From: Uruburuella suis
GTDB lineage: Bacteria > Pseudomonadota > Gammaproteobacteria > Burkholderiales > Neisseriaceae
Assembly (NCBI RefSeq): GCF_004341385.1
Contig: NZ_SLXE01000011.1
Span: 1-64,000 of the forward strand
Reading direction: 5' to 3'
Length of the DNA stretch: 64,000 nt
Shown here: positions 1 through 7,611 of the stretch, in pieces
Layout of the letters: each line of letters begins with the position of its first letter
Numbering within the stretch: position 1 is the stretch's first letter
Program-made: the position numbers and the translations under genes
The notes under the pieces: model-generated
Database searches by the model: none
Told to the model about the DNA's origin: nothing
What the model saw: only the letters and a program-made list of their open reading frames with translations

Positions 1-92
1 ACGATCGTTTGAAAAGGCATTATGAAAGCGTAGTTGCTTTAGCTTGTATTATGCTATGGCTGCCTTTATGACAAGTAATTGTCAGGACGCCC

Positions 93-143
93 TAGTACGG
101 CAAGGCGAGACAACGAAGTTAGGTTATTTTTTTGGATTGGTAT
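93..143 (-). repeat. partial Correia-like repeat (one end)
   Basis: This matches, in reverse complement, the first half of the 102-bp element at 45357-45458: the ATACCAATCCAAAAAA-type end followed by a core reading GTTGTCTCGCCTTGCC. Only one terminal repeat is visible here, so the copy is truncated or its other end is outside the window. The 92 bases to its left hold no recognisable gene. Confidence 0.6.
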
Positions 144-157
144 AATTGGCAATTGCT

Positions 158-1192
158 TTACGGCTTGCTATATATCCGATCGAATTCGGCACCGTCGGCG
201 AAAAACTGCTTGTGTGCCTGCGCCCAGCCGCCGAATTCCTGGTTGATCGACACCAGTTTCAAGTCGGCAAATTGGTGTTTGAATTCGGCCAACACCGCGG
301 GGTTGGCGGGGCGGTAGAAATGTTGGCCGATCAGGCGCTGTGATTCGTCGGTGTAGAGCTGCTGCAAATAGGCGGTGGCCACTTCGCGCGTGCCTTTGGC
401 ATCCACCACGCTATCCACCACGGCCACCGGCGGCTCGCACAAAATCGACAGCGAGGGGGTGACGATTTCAAATTGATCGCCGGCCTCTTTCACCGCCAAA
501 TAAGCTTCGTTTTCCCAAGCCAAAAGCACATCGCCCAGCCCGCGTTGGGTGAATGAGATGGTGGAGCCGCGCGCGCCGGCATCCATTATCGGCACGCGCC
601 GGTAAAGCTCGTGCACAAATTCGCGTGCCTTGTCATCGCTGCCGCCGGGCTGGTGTTTGGCCCAGGCCCAGGCGGCGAGGAAATTCCAGCGCGCGCCGCC
701 TGAGGTTTTGGGGTTGGGGGTGATGATTTGCACATCGCCTTTCACCAAATCGCCCCAGTCGCGGATGTTTTTGGGGTTGCCTTTGCGCACGAGAAACACG
801 ATGGTGGAGGTGTAGGGCGTGCTGTTGTCGGGCAGCGCTTGCTGCCAGTCGGGCGAAATCAGCGTTTGGCTGCCGCCGTTGATGGCGTCGATGTCGCCCG
901 CCAGCGCCAGCGTAACCACATCGGCTTTAAGCCCGTGCTGCACGGTGAGCGCCTGCTTGCCCGAGCCGCCGTTGGATTGTTGGATTTCCACGTCTTGGCC
1001 GGTTTTGGCTTTCCAATATTGTTTGAAAATCGGATTATAAGCCTGATAAAGCTCGCGGGTGGGGTCGTAAGACACATTCAATATCGACACTTTTTCTGCG
1101 CTTTTGCTGCTTTTCGATGCGGCGCTGCCTTGGTCGCAGGCGCTAAGCGCCAATGCCAGCGGCAATGCCAGCCACAGTGATTTGAAGTTCAT
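158..1192 (-). CDS. sbp: sulfate ABC transporter substrate-binding lipoprotein
   Basis: A 344-aa periplasmic binding protein that delivers sulfate to a CysTWA-type ABC importer. The start is placed at MNFKSLW, preceded on the minus strand by an AGAGGG ribosome site about 10 bases away; the 11-residue upstream extension is not signal-like. The N-terminus is a lipoprotein signal with lipobox LSAC (Cys19). The body has the family hallmarks SNGGSGKQ, DVVTLALAGDIDAI and PKTSGGARWNFLAAW, the last typical of Sbp/CysP ligand-binding loops. Length is normal for the family. No permease or ATPase genes for sulfate lie beside it, so the rest of the transporter must be elsewhere. Thiosulfate as substrate is not excluded. 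Confidence 0.9.
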   Translation of the reverse strand: MNFKSLWLALPLALALSACDQGSAASKSSKSAEKVSILNVSYDPTRELYQAYNPIFKQYWKAKTGQDVEIQQSNGGSGKQALTVQHGLKADVVTLALAGDIDAINGGSQTLISPDWQQALPDNSTPYTSTIVFLVRKGNPKNIRDWGDLVKGDVQIITPNPKTSGGARWNFLAAWAWAKHQPGGSDDKAREFVHELYRRVPIMDAGARGSTISFTQRGLGDVLLAWENEAYLAVKEAGDQFEIVTPSLSILCEPPVAVVDSVVDAKGTREVATAYLQQLYTDESQRLIGQHFYRPANPAVLAEFKHQFADLKLVSINQEFGGWAQAHKQFFADGAEFDRIYSKP

Positions 1193-1301
1193 TTTCCGTG
1201 CCCTCTGCTTGATGAGATGAGCCAATATAGCAGGCTTGACGAGCGCGGCTAAATACTGTTTTTTTGTTTGTTTATAACGAAAAGTGCTGAATCATCAACA
1301 A

Positions 1302-1337
1302 CAAAGAGGCCGTCTGAACGTTTCAGACGGCCTCTTT
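1302..1337 (-). terminator. DUS inverted-repeat terminator
   Basis: Two AG-DUS copies in inverted orientation form a long stem (CAAAGAGGCCGTCTGAA and its complement) downstream of the gene at 1362-1946. It probably serves as both uptake signal and transcription stop. Confidence 0.7.
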
Positions 1338-1361
1338 GGCGCGCGCATAACGGGGTTGGGT

Positions 1362-1946
1362 TCAGCGCCCCATTTCGCCCTGGATGGCGCGGATATTGGC
1401 TTGGCGGTCGCGCACGGCTTGCTCGAGGCGGCTGACTTTGGCTTTGTCGCCCTTGCTTTTGGCCACGTTGAGCTGGGCTTGCTCGCGCACTAAGGCGGCT
1501 TGCTCGTTGCGGATTTCGTTTTGCAGAATCTGTTTGCGCGAAAGCTGCGGCCGCGCGGGTGGGGCGGCGATCACCGGTGCGGGTGTGCGCGGCCGGGCAG
1601 ACTGGGCTTTGCTGTTTTTCGGGGCGTTGCGCAGCTTGATGCGCATCGAGGGCGAGGCGGCATCGGCGGTGTTGGTCACGCCGCTGGGCTTGGGGGTGGG
1701 CAGGATTTTAATGTCGTCATAAGCGCCGAATTGCTCTTTTTCCCACAAACGGGTGATGGGTTCGCCATCGGCGGCAGATGCGGCTTGGTCGCTGATGCCG
1801 TTCATTTGCGAAAGCGTGCAGTGCGGGCCAAGCTTTTCGGTGGTGAACACGGCTCTGCCCTCGCTTCGGCAGATATAGGTGGCTGCTTGTGCGGGCAGGG
1901 CGGCGGTCAGAAAAAAGGCAGCGGTGTAATAGAAAATCGGTTTCAT
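1362..1946 (-). CDS. exported protein with DUF4124-like N-terminus and coiled-coil tail
   Basis: A 194-aa protein of unknown function. Residues 1-21 form a Sec signal peptide ending AQA. The following ATYICRSEGRAVFTTEKLGPHC segment is reminiscent of DUF4124-type domains, with two cysteines that could form a disulfide. A proline/alanine-rich linker (about 100-135) leads to a charged C-terminal helix (about 137-190, rich in Q, E, R, K and A) predicted by eye to be a coiled coil. This suggests a periplasmic protein. Nothing in the neighbourhood points to a pathway; it appears monocistronic with a DUS terminator. Confidence 0.6.
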   Translation of the reverse strand: MKPIFYYTAAFFLTAALPAQAATYICRSEGRAVFTTEKLGPHCTLSQMNGISDQAASAADGEPITRLWEKEQFGAYDDIKILPTPKPSGVTNTADAASPSMRIKLRNAPKNSKAQSARPRTPAPVIAAPPARPQLSRKQILQNEIRNEQAALVREQAQLNVAKSKGDKAKVSRLEQAVRDRQANIRAIQGEMGR

Positions 1947-2060
1947 AAGCGGGCGGGCGGGAAAAGTGGCTTAATTATAGCCATGCGCCGTGTAAAGTTG
2001 GGTTGGCGGGGTTAAACGGTAGGGATTGCGGGGGCATCGGCAATGTGGCGGAATATGGTG

Positions 2061-2687
2061 TTATTCGAGGCCGTCTGAAACGCCCGGCGGCCAGGCTTCA
2101 TCAGGCGCGGCAGTAATGCAGAACGATACACCGGCATAATCGAATTGCAGCCGCCAGGCATGCAGAAACAGGCGCTCGGCCGCTTGGCCGCCATAGAGCG
2201 TGTCGCCCAAAATCGGGCTGCCCAGGCTTTTCATGGCCACGCGCAGCTGGTGGGTTTTGCCGCTTAAGGGTTGCAGCACGAATAAGCGCAGGCCGGGGGC
2301 AATGCTGCGGCTGTGAAAGCGGGTGAGGGCCGGGTTTTGCTGCGTGCGCAGCAGCTTCCATGCGCCGCGCCGCGCTTTGGCCATGTCGCCTTTCACCCAG
2401 CCCTGCTTTTTGGCGGGCTTTTGGCTGCTGAGGGCCAGATAGGTTTTGTGCATGCTGTGCGCGGCAAACTGCTGCGCCAGCACCGAGGCGGCTTCAGGGT
2501 TGAGCGCCAGCAGTAACACGCCGCCGGTGGGCTTGTCGAGCCGGTGCAGCAGCCACACCCGCGCCACGCCGAGCTGCTGTGCTAGCCGGCCGGTGAAGCT
2601 TTCTGCCGCGCCATCTTGGTGCACGCAGAGGCCGGCGGGCTTGTTGATTGCCACAAAATCGGGGTGGCGCAAGAGGATTTCAAACAT
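2061..2687 (-). CDS. RluA-family RNA pseudouridine synthase
   Basis: A 208-aa enzyme that isomerises uridine to pseudouridine in rRNA or tRNA. The catalytic motif WLLHRLDKPTGG carries the conserved Asp, and NKPAGLCVHQ near the N-terminus is the usual RluA-family opening. Its lack of an S4 domain and short length resemble the compact TruC/RluA-like subfamily, so the RNA target cannot be named. The start at MFEILL avoids a 10-residue extension that would translate an upstream DUS. The last residues (VSDGLE) are themselves encoded by a DUS. Confidence 0.85.
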   Translation of the reverse strand: MFEILLRHPDFVAINKPAGLCVHQDGAAESFTGRLAQQLGVARVWLLHRLDKPTGGVLLLALNPEAASVLAQQFAAHSMHKTYLALSSQKPAKKQGWVKGDMAKARRGAWKLLRTQQNPALTRFHSRSIAPGLRLFVLQPLSGKTHQLRVAMKSLGSPILGDTLYGGQAAERLFLHAWRLQFDYAGVSFCITAAPDEAWPPGVSDGLE

Positions 2688-2710
2688 ATATCGGCTTTCA
2701 GACGGCCTCA

Positions 2711-2752
2711 CGCCCATCCAAAAAAATCATTTTACTTTTTTGAATGGGTGTG
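2711..2752. repeat. minimal inverted repeat of the ATACCC-type element
   Basis: The sequence CCCATCCAAAAAAAT is followed after a few bases by the inverse ACTTTTTTGAATGGG, so two element ends abut without a core. It lies between two minus-strand genes and can fold into a hairpin. Confidence 0.5.
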
Positions 2753-2757
2753 AAAAA

Positions 2758-3330
2758 TCAGCTTAAGGCAATACCGCTGCCGAGCAAGGTGGCGGCACCC
2801 AAAATGCAAAACAGCGCGCAGGCAGCCAGGCGCACGGCTTTGGCGGGAATTTTCTTCATCAGCGCATGCCCCAAATACACCACCGGCACATTGGCCAGCA
2901 TCAGCCCCAGCGTGCTGCCGGCCACCACCCACAGCATGGATTGGTATTTAGCGGCCAGCAGCACGGTGGCGATTTGGGTTTTGTCGCCGATTTCGGCCAG
3001 GAAAAACAACACCACCGTGGCGCCGAATGCGCCGTATTGCAGCCAGCGGTTGTTGGTGGCGCCGTCTTTATCGGGCACCAAAAGCCACAAGCCCACGGCG
3101 ATAAAGCTGATGCCGACGATCCACTTCATCATTTCGGGCGACACAAATTGCGCCAGCCACACACCGATAACGGCAGAGAGCAAATGATTGAGCAGGGTAG
3201 ACACAAAAATGCCCGCGATAATGGCGCTTTTTTGATTGAAGCGGGCGGCCAGAAAAAGCGCCAGCAATTGGGTTTTGTCGCCGATTTCGGCAATGGCCAC
3301 GGCGAGGGTGGACGAGAGAAAAGCTTCCAT
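2758..3330 (-). CDS. UPF0016/GDT1-family manganese exporter (MneA-like)
   Basis: A 190-aa inner-membrane protein with about six hydrophobic helices and two copies of the signature EIGDKTQ (near residues 15 and 113), diagnostic of the UPF0016/TMEM165/GDT1 family. Members export Mn2+ or exchange it for protons. The start is MEAFLSST; the longer reading frame upstream runs through a riboswitch leader and is not protein. A yybP-ykoY-type leader with its own terminator precedes the gene, which independently supports manganese efflux. This is not the DUF204-type MntX/MntP exporter known from meningococci, so it is an alternative Mn outlet. Confidence 0.88.
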   Translation of the reverse strand: MEAFLSSTLAVAIAEIGDKTQLLALFLAARFNQKSAIIAGIFVSTLLNHLLSAVIGVWLAQFVSPEMMKWIVGISFIAVGLWLLVPDKDGATNNRWLQYGAFGATVVLFFLAEIGDKTQIATVLLAAKYQSMLWVVAGSTLGLMLANVPVVYLGHALMKKIPAKAVRLAACALFCILGAATLLGSGIALS

Positions 3331-3359
3331 GTGCAAGATACTCAAAACCGTGGGCAAAC

Positions 3360-3403
3360 AAAAAAGCACGCCAAGCGCTGCCCACAGAGGCGGCCTTGCG
3401 TGC
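3360..3403 (-). terminator. riboswitch-controlled intrinsic terminator
   Basis: On the minus strand GCACGCAAG pairs with the later CTTGGCGTGC (one bulge), followed directly by six U. The 5' arm is also part of the conserved 3' segment of the riboswitch aptamer, so aptamer and terminator can compete. Confidence 0.7.
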
Positions 3404-3520
3404 CTTAAGTCTTGCCTGTCTTCGCTTGAGCAAAGATGCCGTTGCCATGCCGAGAGCGGCAAGTGTGTTGACAATGGCTCCGCGCGCCTGAAACACGCGG
3501 ATGGCTACTCCCTTAAGAGC
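3387..3520 (-). promoter_or_regulatory. yybP-ykoY (Mn2+) riboswitch aptamer
   Basis: The leader RNA of the UPF0016 gene contains the conserved blocks of the class in order: AAGGGAGTAGCC, CCATTGTCAACAC, a short variable stem (GCCGCTCTCGGC) and AAGACTTAAGGCACGCAAGGC near the 3' side. Mn2+ binding is known to switch such exporters on. Confidence 0.85.
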
Positions 3521-3531
3521 GGGAAGCCGAT

Positions 3532-3560
3532 ATTATAGATTTGTTTGGTGCGCAAGGCAA
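3532..3560 (-). promoter_or_regulatory. sigma-70 promoter of the riboswitch-exporter transcript
   Basis: A -10 TATAAT (3532-3537) and a -35 TTGCCT (3555-3560) are spaced by 17 bases on the minus strand. They place the RNA start just before the aptamer. Confidence 0.65.
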
Positions 3561-3677
3561 TGCACACGCTCGGCAAACGCCGGTTTTTCAGACGGCCTGT
3601 CGGATTTATGCCGCATGGGCAGAGCGCTTATCCGGTGGGAAAGTGCAGCGGATTTGCGTAGGATAAAAGGCCGTCTG

Positions 3678-3700
3678 ATACCCATTCAAAAAAATAACCT
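3678..3700. repeat. solo ATACCC-type terminal repeat abutting a DUS
   Basis: ATACCCATTCAAAAAAATAA begins immediately after a DUS core (GGCCGTCTG). The same DUS-repeat junction recurs at 45350 and 47692. Confidence 0.55.
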
Positions 3701-3753
3701 GACCAAATAAAAGCCGTTCGACAGCACCACCTACGGGCTGCTATAAGTTTTAC

Positions 3754-3786
3754 AAATGCCGTCTGAAAGGTTTTCAGACGGCATTT
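3754..3786 (-). terminator. AT-DUS inverted-repeat terminator
   Basis: Inverted ATGCCGTCTGAA copies follow the proV gene. This is the meningococcal-type AT-DUS rather than the AG-DUS that dominates the window. Confidence 0.65.
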
Positions 3787-3824
3787 GGCATGAACATGAT
3801 GGCGTTTATTTGAATGGCGTTTGT

Positions 3825-4634
3825 TTAACGCACGGTCATAAATTCGGCCACATAATCATCGGCCGGTGCTTCGAGCAATTGCTGCGGCGTGCCGCTTTGC
3901 ACCAGCGCGCCGGCGTTGAGTATCGCCATTTGGCTGCCCAACTTGAGCGCTTCGCCCACATCGTGGGTGATAAACACAATGGTTTTACCCAGCCGCTGCT
4001 GCAAATCGAGCAGCTGCTCTTGCAATTTGGCGCGAATCAGCGGATCGAGCGCGGAAAAAGGCTCGTCCATCAGCAAAATATCGGTGTCGGCCGCCAGCGC
4101 GCGCGCGAGGCCGACGCGTTGGCGCATGCCGCCGGAGAGCGCATCGGGATAGCTTTCTTCATGGCCGCTCAAGCCCACTTCGTTGAGCCAATAGCGTGCC
4201 TGCTCGTGTTGTGCGGCCATCGGCAGGCCGCGCACGCGCAAGGCGTATTCGGCGTTTTGCAGCACGGTTAAATGCGGCAGCAAGCCGAAATGCTGAAACA
4301 CCATGCTCACTTTTTGCTGGCGGAAATCGCGCAGCGCTGTTTCGCTCAGGGCGGTAACGTTGGTGCCGCCCACCCAAATTTCACCGCAGCTGGGCTCGAT
4401 TAAGCGGTTGATGTGGCGCACCAGTGTGGATTTGCCCGAGCCCGATAAGCCCATGATGCAAAAAATGCCGCCGCCCGGAATGGTGAGGCTGATGCGGCGC
4501 AGGCCCACTTGGCAGCCGGTGGCCTGAAAAATGTCTTCACTCGGCGCATCTTGGCGCAACATGGCCAGCGCTTTGCGGCAGGCTTTTTCTTTGCCGTAGA
4601 TTTTGCTGACGTGTTCGAAGCGGATGGAAGTCAT
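3825..4634 (-). CDS. proV: glycine betaine/proline ABC transporter ATP-binding protein
   Basis: A 269-aa ATPase that powers compatible-solute uptake. It has Walker A GLSGSGKST, signature LSGGMRQRV, Walker B ILLMDEP with the D-loop ALD, and the H-loop HDVGEA. The N-terminal EHVSKIYG plus a KALAML/EDIFQATG insertion is typical of ProV/OpuAA. It ends near residue 269 and lacks the tandem CBS domains of E. coli ProV (about 400 aa) that sense ionic strength in OpuA-type systems, so gating must differ or be absent. The ATG at 4634 is preferred over an in-frame TTG three bases upstream. It follows the fused permease gene after about 70 bases. Confidence 0.88.
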   Translation of the reverse strand: MTSIRFEHVSKIYGKEKACRKALAMLRQDAPSEDIFQATGCQVGLRRISLTIPGGGIFCIMGLSGSGKSTLVRHINRLIEPSCGEIWVGGTNVTALSETALRDFRQQKVSMVFQHFGLLPHLTVLQNAEYALRVRGLPMAAQHEQARYWLNEVGLSGHEESYPDALSGGMRQRVGLARALAADTDILLMDEPFSALDPLIRAKLQEQLLDLQQRLGKTIVFITHDVGEALKLGSQMAILNAGALVQSGTPQQLLEAPADDYVAEFMTVR

Positions 4635-4704
4635 CAATATTTCCCGTTGTGGTTTCAGACGGCCTGTGCCTGAAGAGAAAAAGTTGGTTTGAAAAGGTTG
4701 GTTT

Positions 4705-6549
4705 TCAGACGGCCTTGCCGCTGCGCCGCCCGTAGGCCTGAGTGATGCGGTCGATAATAATCGCCAAAATCACAATCGCCGCGCCCGCTTCCACACCCTG
4801 GCCGATGTTGAGCGTTTGAATGGCTTGCAGCACATATTCGCCCAAGCCGCGCGCACCGATCATGCTGGCGAGCACTACCATGCCCAGCGACATCATCACC
4901 GCCTGATTCAGCCCCGCCATAATGCTGGGCTTGGCCTGCGGCAGCAGCACCCAGCGCAAAAGCTGCCAACGTGTGCTGCCGAATGATTCGGCCGCCTCTA
5001 TCATTTGCGGGCTCACTTGGCGTATGCCCAGCGCGGTGAGCCGCACCAAAGGCGCAATGGCATACACCACCGTGGCAAACAGCGCCGGCACTTTGCCGAT
5101 GCCAAACAGCATCAACACCGGAATCAGATACACAAAGCTCGGCATGGTCTGCATCACATCGAGCACCGGCGAGAGCAGCTTGTGCAGGCGCGGGCTGCGT
5201 GCCATCCAAATGCCCAACGGAATGCCGATAATAATGATAAAGAGCGCCGAAGCGGCCAAAAGTGCCAACGTCTGCATCAAAGCCGGCCACAGGCCGAGCG
5301 CGCCGATGGTGTAGAAGCCGAATGCGCACAAAGCGGCAAACCACAGCTTGCGCGCCGCATGCCAGGCGAGCGCGGCCACCGAGAGCAACACCAGCCAAGC
5401 AGGCAGCGCTTGTAGTGCGCGCTCCAGCGGCAGTAGCAAAGTGTTGAGGGTGAATTGGCTCAGCAGGCGGAAATCGCTGCCGTAGTTTTGCACGGTTTGC
5501 GCCAGCGAGCGGTTGAGCGCGCCGGCAATCGACCACGAAGCAAACAGGCTGCTGCTTTTCGCTTCGGGCATGCCCAGCGAAGCTTTCAGACGGCCTTGGG
5601 CTTCATCCGACACCCAATCCGCCCAAATTTCAGGATGCTGCTGCAAAAAAAGGCGCGCCTGCTCGCTGCCGCTGCGCTTGTTTTCCGTCATTTCCAGAAT
5701 CATGCGGTTGAGCGTGTGCGGCTCAAACTGCATTTTTTCAATCACCGCCACCAAATCGGGGTGAGCCGCTTGAAACGGTGCCGACACGGCTACCGCCAAT
5801 TGCGATGCCGGAAAGCCCGACACGCAGGCCGAAGTGTTGCCCGCTTGCAGCAGATTTTGCCAGCAGGCTTCATCGTAAGGCGGGAATTCAAGTGGCACGA
5901 AGCGGTATTTCGCCATCAGGCCGGTGGGCTGCCAATAATAAAACAAGAGCGGCTTTTGCTGCTCATAAGCTGAGGCAATGGCCGCATCCAGCGCCGCGCC
6001 GGTGCCGGGGTGCACATTATTGAAGGTAGCGGCCAGGCCGGTGTTGGCGAGCAGGCGGGTGTTGAAGGTTTCGCAGGTCCAGCCGCTGGGGCAATTGAGA
6101 AAACGCGCTTTATCGGGCGCTTCGGGGTCGGTAAACAAGCCGGCAAAGCGCGGCAGATCGGCCGCACTTTTCAAATCGGGATGCGCGGCCTGCACATAAT
6201 CGGCCACATACCAGCCTTGCTCTGCGCCGCCTTTGAGCGTGTTGCCGATCACCGCCGCGCGCCCCTCGGCCACGGCTTGCTGCATAATCGGCGAGCGCCC
6301 CACCCATTGCTCGGCGATAATCTGAATATCGTTTTGCGCCAGCGCCGTTTCCAGTGCCGGCGTGGTGCCCGGCACCGATTCGGTGGCGCAGCCGTAGCCC
6401 TCGTGCAGCAAGGTGTTGAGCACGGCGGTGGTGAATTGGCCGCTTTCCCAATCGAGCGCACCCAGCTTCACTGCTTTATCGGGCGCACAGGCGGCAAACG
6501 CGGTCGGGGCAAACAGCAGGCAAACCAGCAACAACAGCAAGCGGCGCAT
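4705..6549 (-). CDS. betaine-type ABC transporter: substrate-binding protein fused to permease
   Basis: A 614-aa fusion. Residues 1-20 are a Sec signal (MRRLLLLLVCLLFAPTAFA), followed by an OpuAC/ProX-like binding domain to about residue 330 (VKLGALDWESGQ, IIAEQWVGRSPI, EGYGCATESVPG). The C-terminal part is a ProW-like permease with several membrane helices and the EAA-loop EAAESFGSTRWQLLRWVLLP. The product captures a quaternary amine and works with ProV. In OpuA of Lactococcus the binding domain is at the C-terminus; here the order is reversed, which requires the signal peptide to insert the first segment. The start at MRRLL excludes a 49-residue upstream extension that crosses a DUS. Confidence 0.88.
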   Translation of the reverse strand: MRRLLLLLVCLLFAPTAFAACAPDKAVKLGALDWESGQFTTAVLNTLLHEGYGCATESVPGTTPALETALAQNDIQIIAEQWVGRSPIMQQAVAEGRAAVIGNTLKGGAEQGWYVADYVQAAHPDLKSAADLPRFAGLFTDPEAPDKARFLNCPSGWTCETFNTRLLANTGLAATFNNVHPGTGAALDAAIASAYEQQKPLLFYYWQPTGLMAKYRFVPLEFPPYDEACWQNLLQAGNTSACVSGFPASQLAVAVSAPFQAAHPDLVAVIEKMQFEPHTLNRMILEMTENKRSGSEQARLFLQQHPEIWADWVSDEAQGRLKASLGMPEAKSSSLFASWSIAGALNRSLAQTVQNYGSDFRLLSQFTLNTLLLPLERALQALPAWLVLLSVAALAWHAARKLWFAALCAFGFYTIGALGLWPALMQTLALLAASALFIIIIGIPLGIWMARSPRLHKLLSPVLDVMQTMPSFVYLIPVLMLFGIGKVPALFATVVYAIAPLVRLTALGIRQVSPQMIEAAESFGSTRWQLLRWVLLPQAKPSIMAGLNQAVMMSLGMVVLASMIGARGLGEYVLQAIQTLNIGQGVEAGAAIVILAIIIDRITQAYGRRSGKAV

Positions 6550-6690
6550 GAAAAGCCTTTCAGACGGCATGGGGCGGATAAGCGCAGTGTAACCCAAAAT
6601 GCCGTTTAAATCCGCCCAAAGCCGCATGCCGGCTTGTTTTCGCGTAAAATATACCCATTTACAAGCCTCTGAAAAAAAGAAAGTATTGCC

Positions 6691-6930
6691 ATGCACGCTA
6701 CCGTTTATCTGGAAGAGAGCGACTATATCGCCTTATGCGATTTGCTCAAGCTCGCAGGCCTGGTTGAAAGCGGCGGCCAAGCCAAAGCGCTGATTGCCGA
6801 AGGGCAGGTGTTGCGCAACGGCGCAGTGGAAACCCGCAAAACCGCCAAAATCCGCGGCGGCGAAGTGATTGAGTTCAACGGCGCGGTGCTGGAAGTGGAA
6901 AACGGCCATGACCCAGAAACTGAAGCCTGA
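6691..6930 (+). CDS. YbcJ-like S4-domain RNA-binding protein
   Basis: A 79-aa protein made almost entirely of one S4 domain: ALCDLLKLAGLVESGGQAKALIAEG followed by VLRNGAVETRKTAKIRGGEVIEF. Stand-alone S4 proteins of the YbcJ/YaaA class bind structured RNA, often linked to ribosomes. The start is supported by an AAAGAAAG-like site just upstream. The next gene starts inside its 3' end, indicating co-translation. Confidence 0.8.
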   Translation: MHATVYLEESDYIALCDLLKLAGLVESGGQAKALIAEGQVLRNGAVETRKTAKIRGGEVIEFNGAVLEVENGHDPETEA

Positions 6931-7090
6931 AGATTTAATGCCCGAGCCGGTGCGCCCCGAAGCGTGGGAATGCTGCGGCAGCGATTGCGGCGACGCCTGC
7001 ATTCAAACCATCTATTGGAACGAAAAAGCCGAATACGATGCGCAGCAAAAAGCATGGCGCGAGCAGCAGGCGCAGGAAGAGGCCGAATAA
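6908..7090 (+). CDS. small cysteine-rich oxidoreductase-like protein
   Basis: A 60-aa protein beginning MTQKLKPEDLMPEPVRP and carrying AWECCGSDCGDACIQTIYW, four cysteines in the pattern CC..CxxxC typical of the Oxidoreductase-like (PF09791-type) N-terminal domain. Its ATG lies 23 bases before the stop of the S4 gene, so the two are translationally coupled. The cysteines suggest a metal or redox site; no enzymatic activity can be assigned. Confidence 0.7.
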   Translation: MTQKLKPEDLMPEPVRPEAWECCGSDCGDACIQTIYWNEKAEYDAQQKAWREQQAQEEAE

Positions 7091-7117
7091 ACCGGCAAAC
7101 GGCAAAACAAAAAGTGC

Positions 7118-7169
7118 TTGTGCTTAATATTAAATGGAAATATACTTCACCTTTCAAGTAAAAGTGAAG
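7118..7169 (+). promoter_or_regulatory. marR promoter with overlapping palindromic operator
   Basis: A -35 TTGTGC (7118-7123) and -10 TATACT (7141-7146) have a 17-base spacer. An inverted repeat CTTCACCTTT...AAAGTGAAG (7145-7169) overlaps the -10 end and the transcription start and stops just before the ribosome site. That position suits autorepression by the MarR protein. Confidence 0.65.
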
Positions 7170-7177
7170 GAAATAAT

Positions 7178-7603
7178 ATGTTTGAACCAAGCAATCCGAT
7201 TAAGCTGGATTTATGGGTGCGTTTGTTTGAAGTGCGCGCGCTGTTGCAGAAAAATCTTGAGCGCCCGCTAAGTGCGCACGGCATCGGCATGTCGGAATTT
7301 ATGATTTTGCACACGCTGAGCAAGGCGCCCGAGCAGCGCATCAGCCGGATTCATTTGGCCGAATCGGTGTCGTTAACCGCATCGGCGATCACCAAGCTGC
7401 TCAGCCCGATGGAAAAACTGCATTGGGTGGCCAAAGAAAAGCACGAGCGCGATGCCCGCATGAGCTTGGTGGTGCTCACCGAATCCGGCCGCACCCTGTA
7501 TCACGAAGCGCTGGCCACGTTAAACGCCAATCTCGAGAGCGCATTGGTGCGGCTGGGCGATAAAGAGATTCACACTTTGCTGGCCTTGCTGGCAAAAATT
7601 TAA
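7178..7603 (+). CDS. MarR-family transcriptional regulator
   Basis: A 141-aa winged-helix regulator. The segment GMSEFMILHTLSKAPEQRISRIHLAESVSLTASAITKLL is the MarR recognition helix region, followed by the wing EKLHWVAKEKHERDARMSLVVLTESG with the conserved DxR. The ATG follows GAAGGAAA, and the longer in-frame start would run through the promoter. MarR proteins bind a palindrome as dimers and release it on ligand or oxidant binding. The palindrome on its own promoter implies autoregulation. The PHP gene begins 8 bases after the stop, so they share an mRNA. Confidence 0.85.
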   Translation: MFEPSNPIKLDLWVRLFEVRALLQKNLERPLSAHGIGMSEFMILHTLSKAPEQRISRIHLAESVSLTASAITKLLSPMEKLHWVAKEKHERDARMSLVVLTESGRTLYHEALATLNANLESALVRLGDKEIHTLLALLAKI

Positions 7604-7611
7604 GGCTCGCC

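Noticed and set aside
3331..3474. N-terminal extension of the UPF0016 protein
   Set aside because: The extension would be translated from the riboswitch leader and terminator; RNA motifs explain the sequence better.
4655..5536. A 293-codon minus-strand frame within the betaine permease region
   Set aside because: It overlaps the fusion gene in another frame with Arg/Ala/His-rich composition and no permease motifs.
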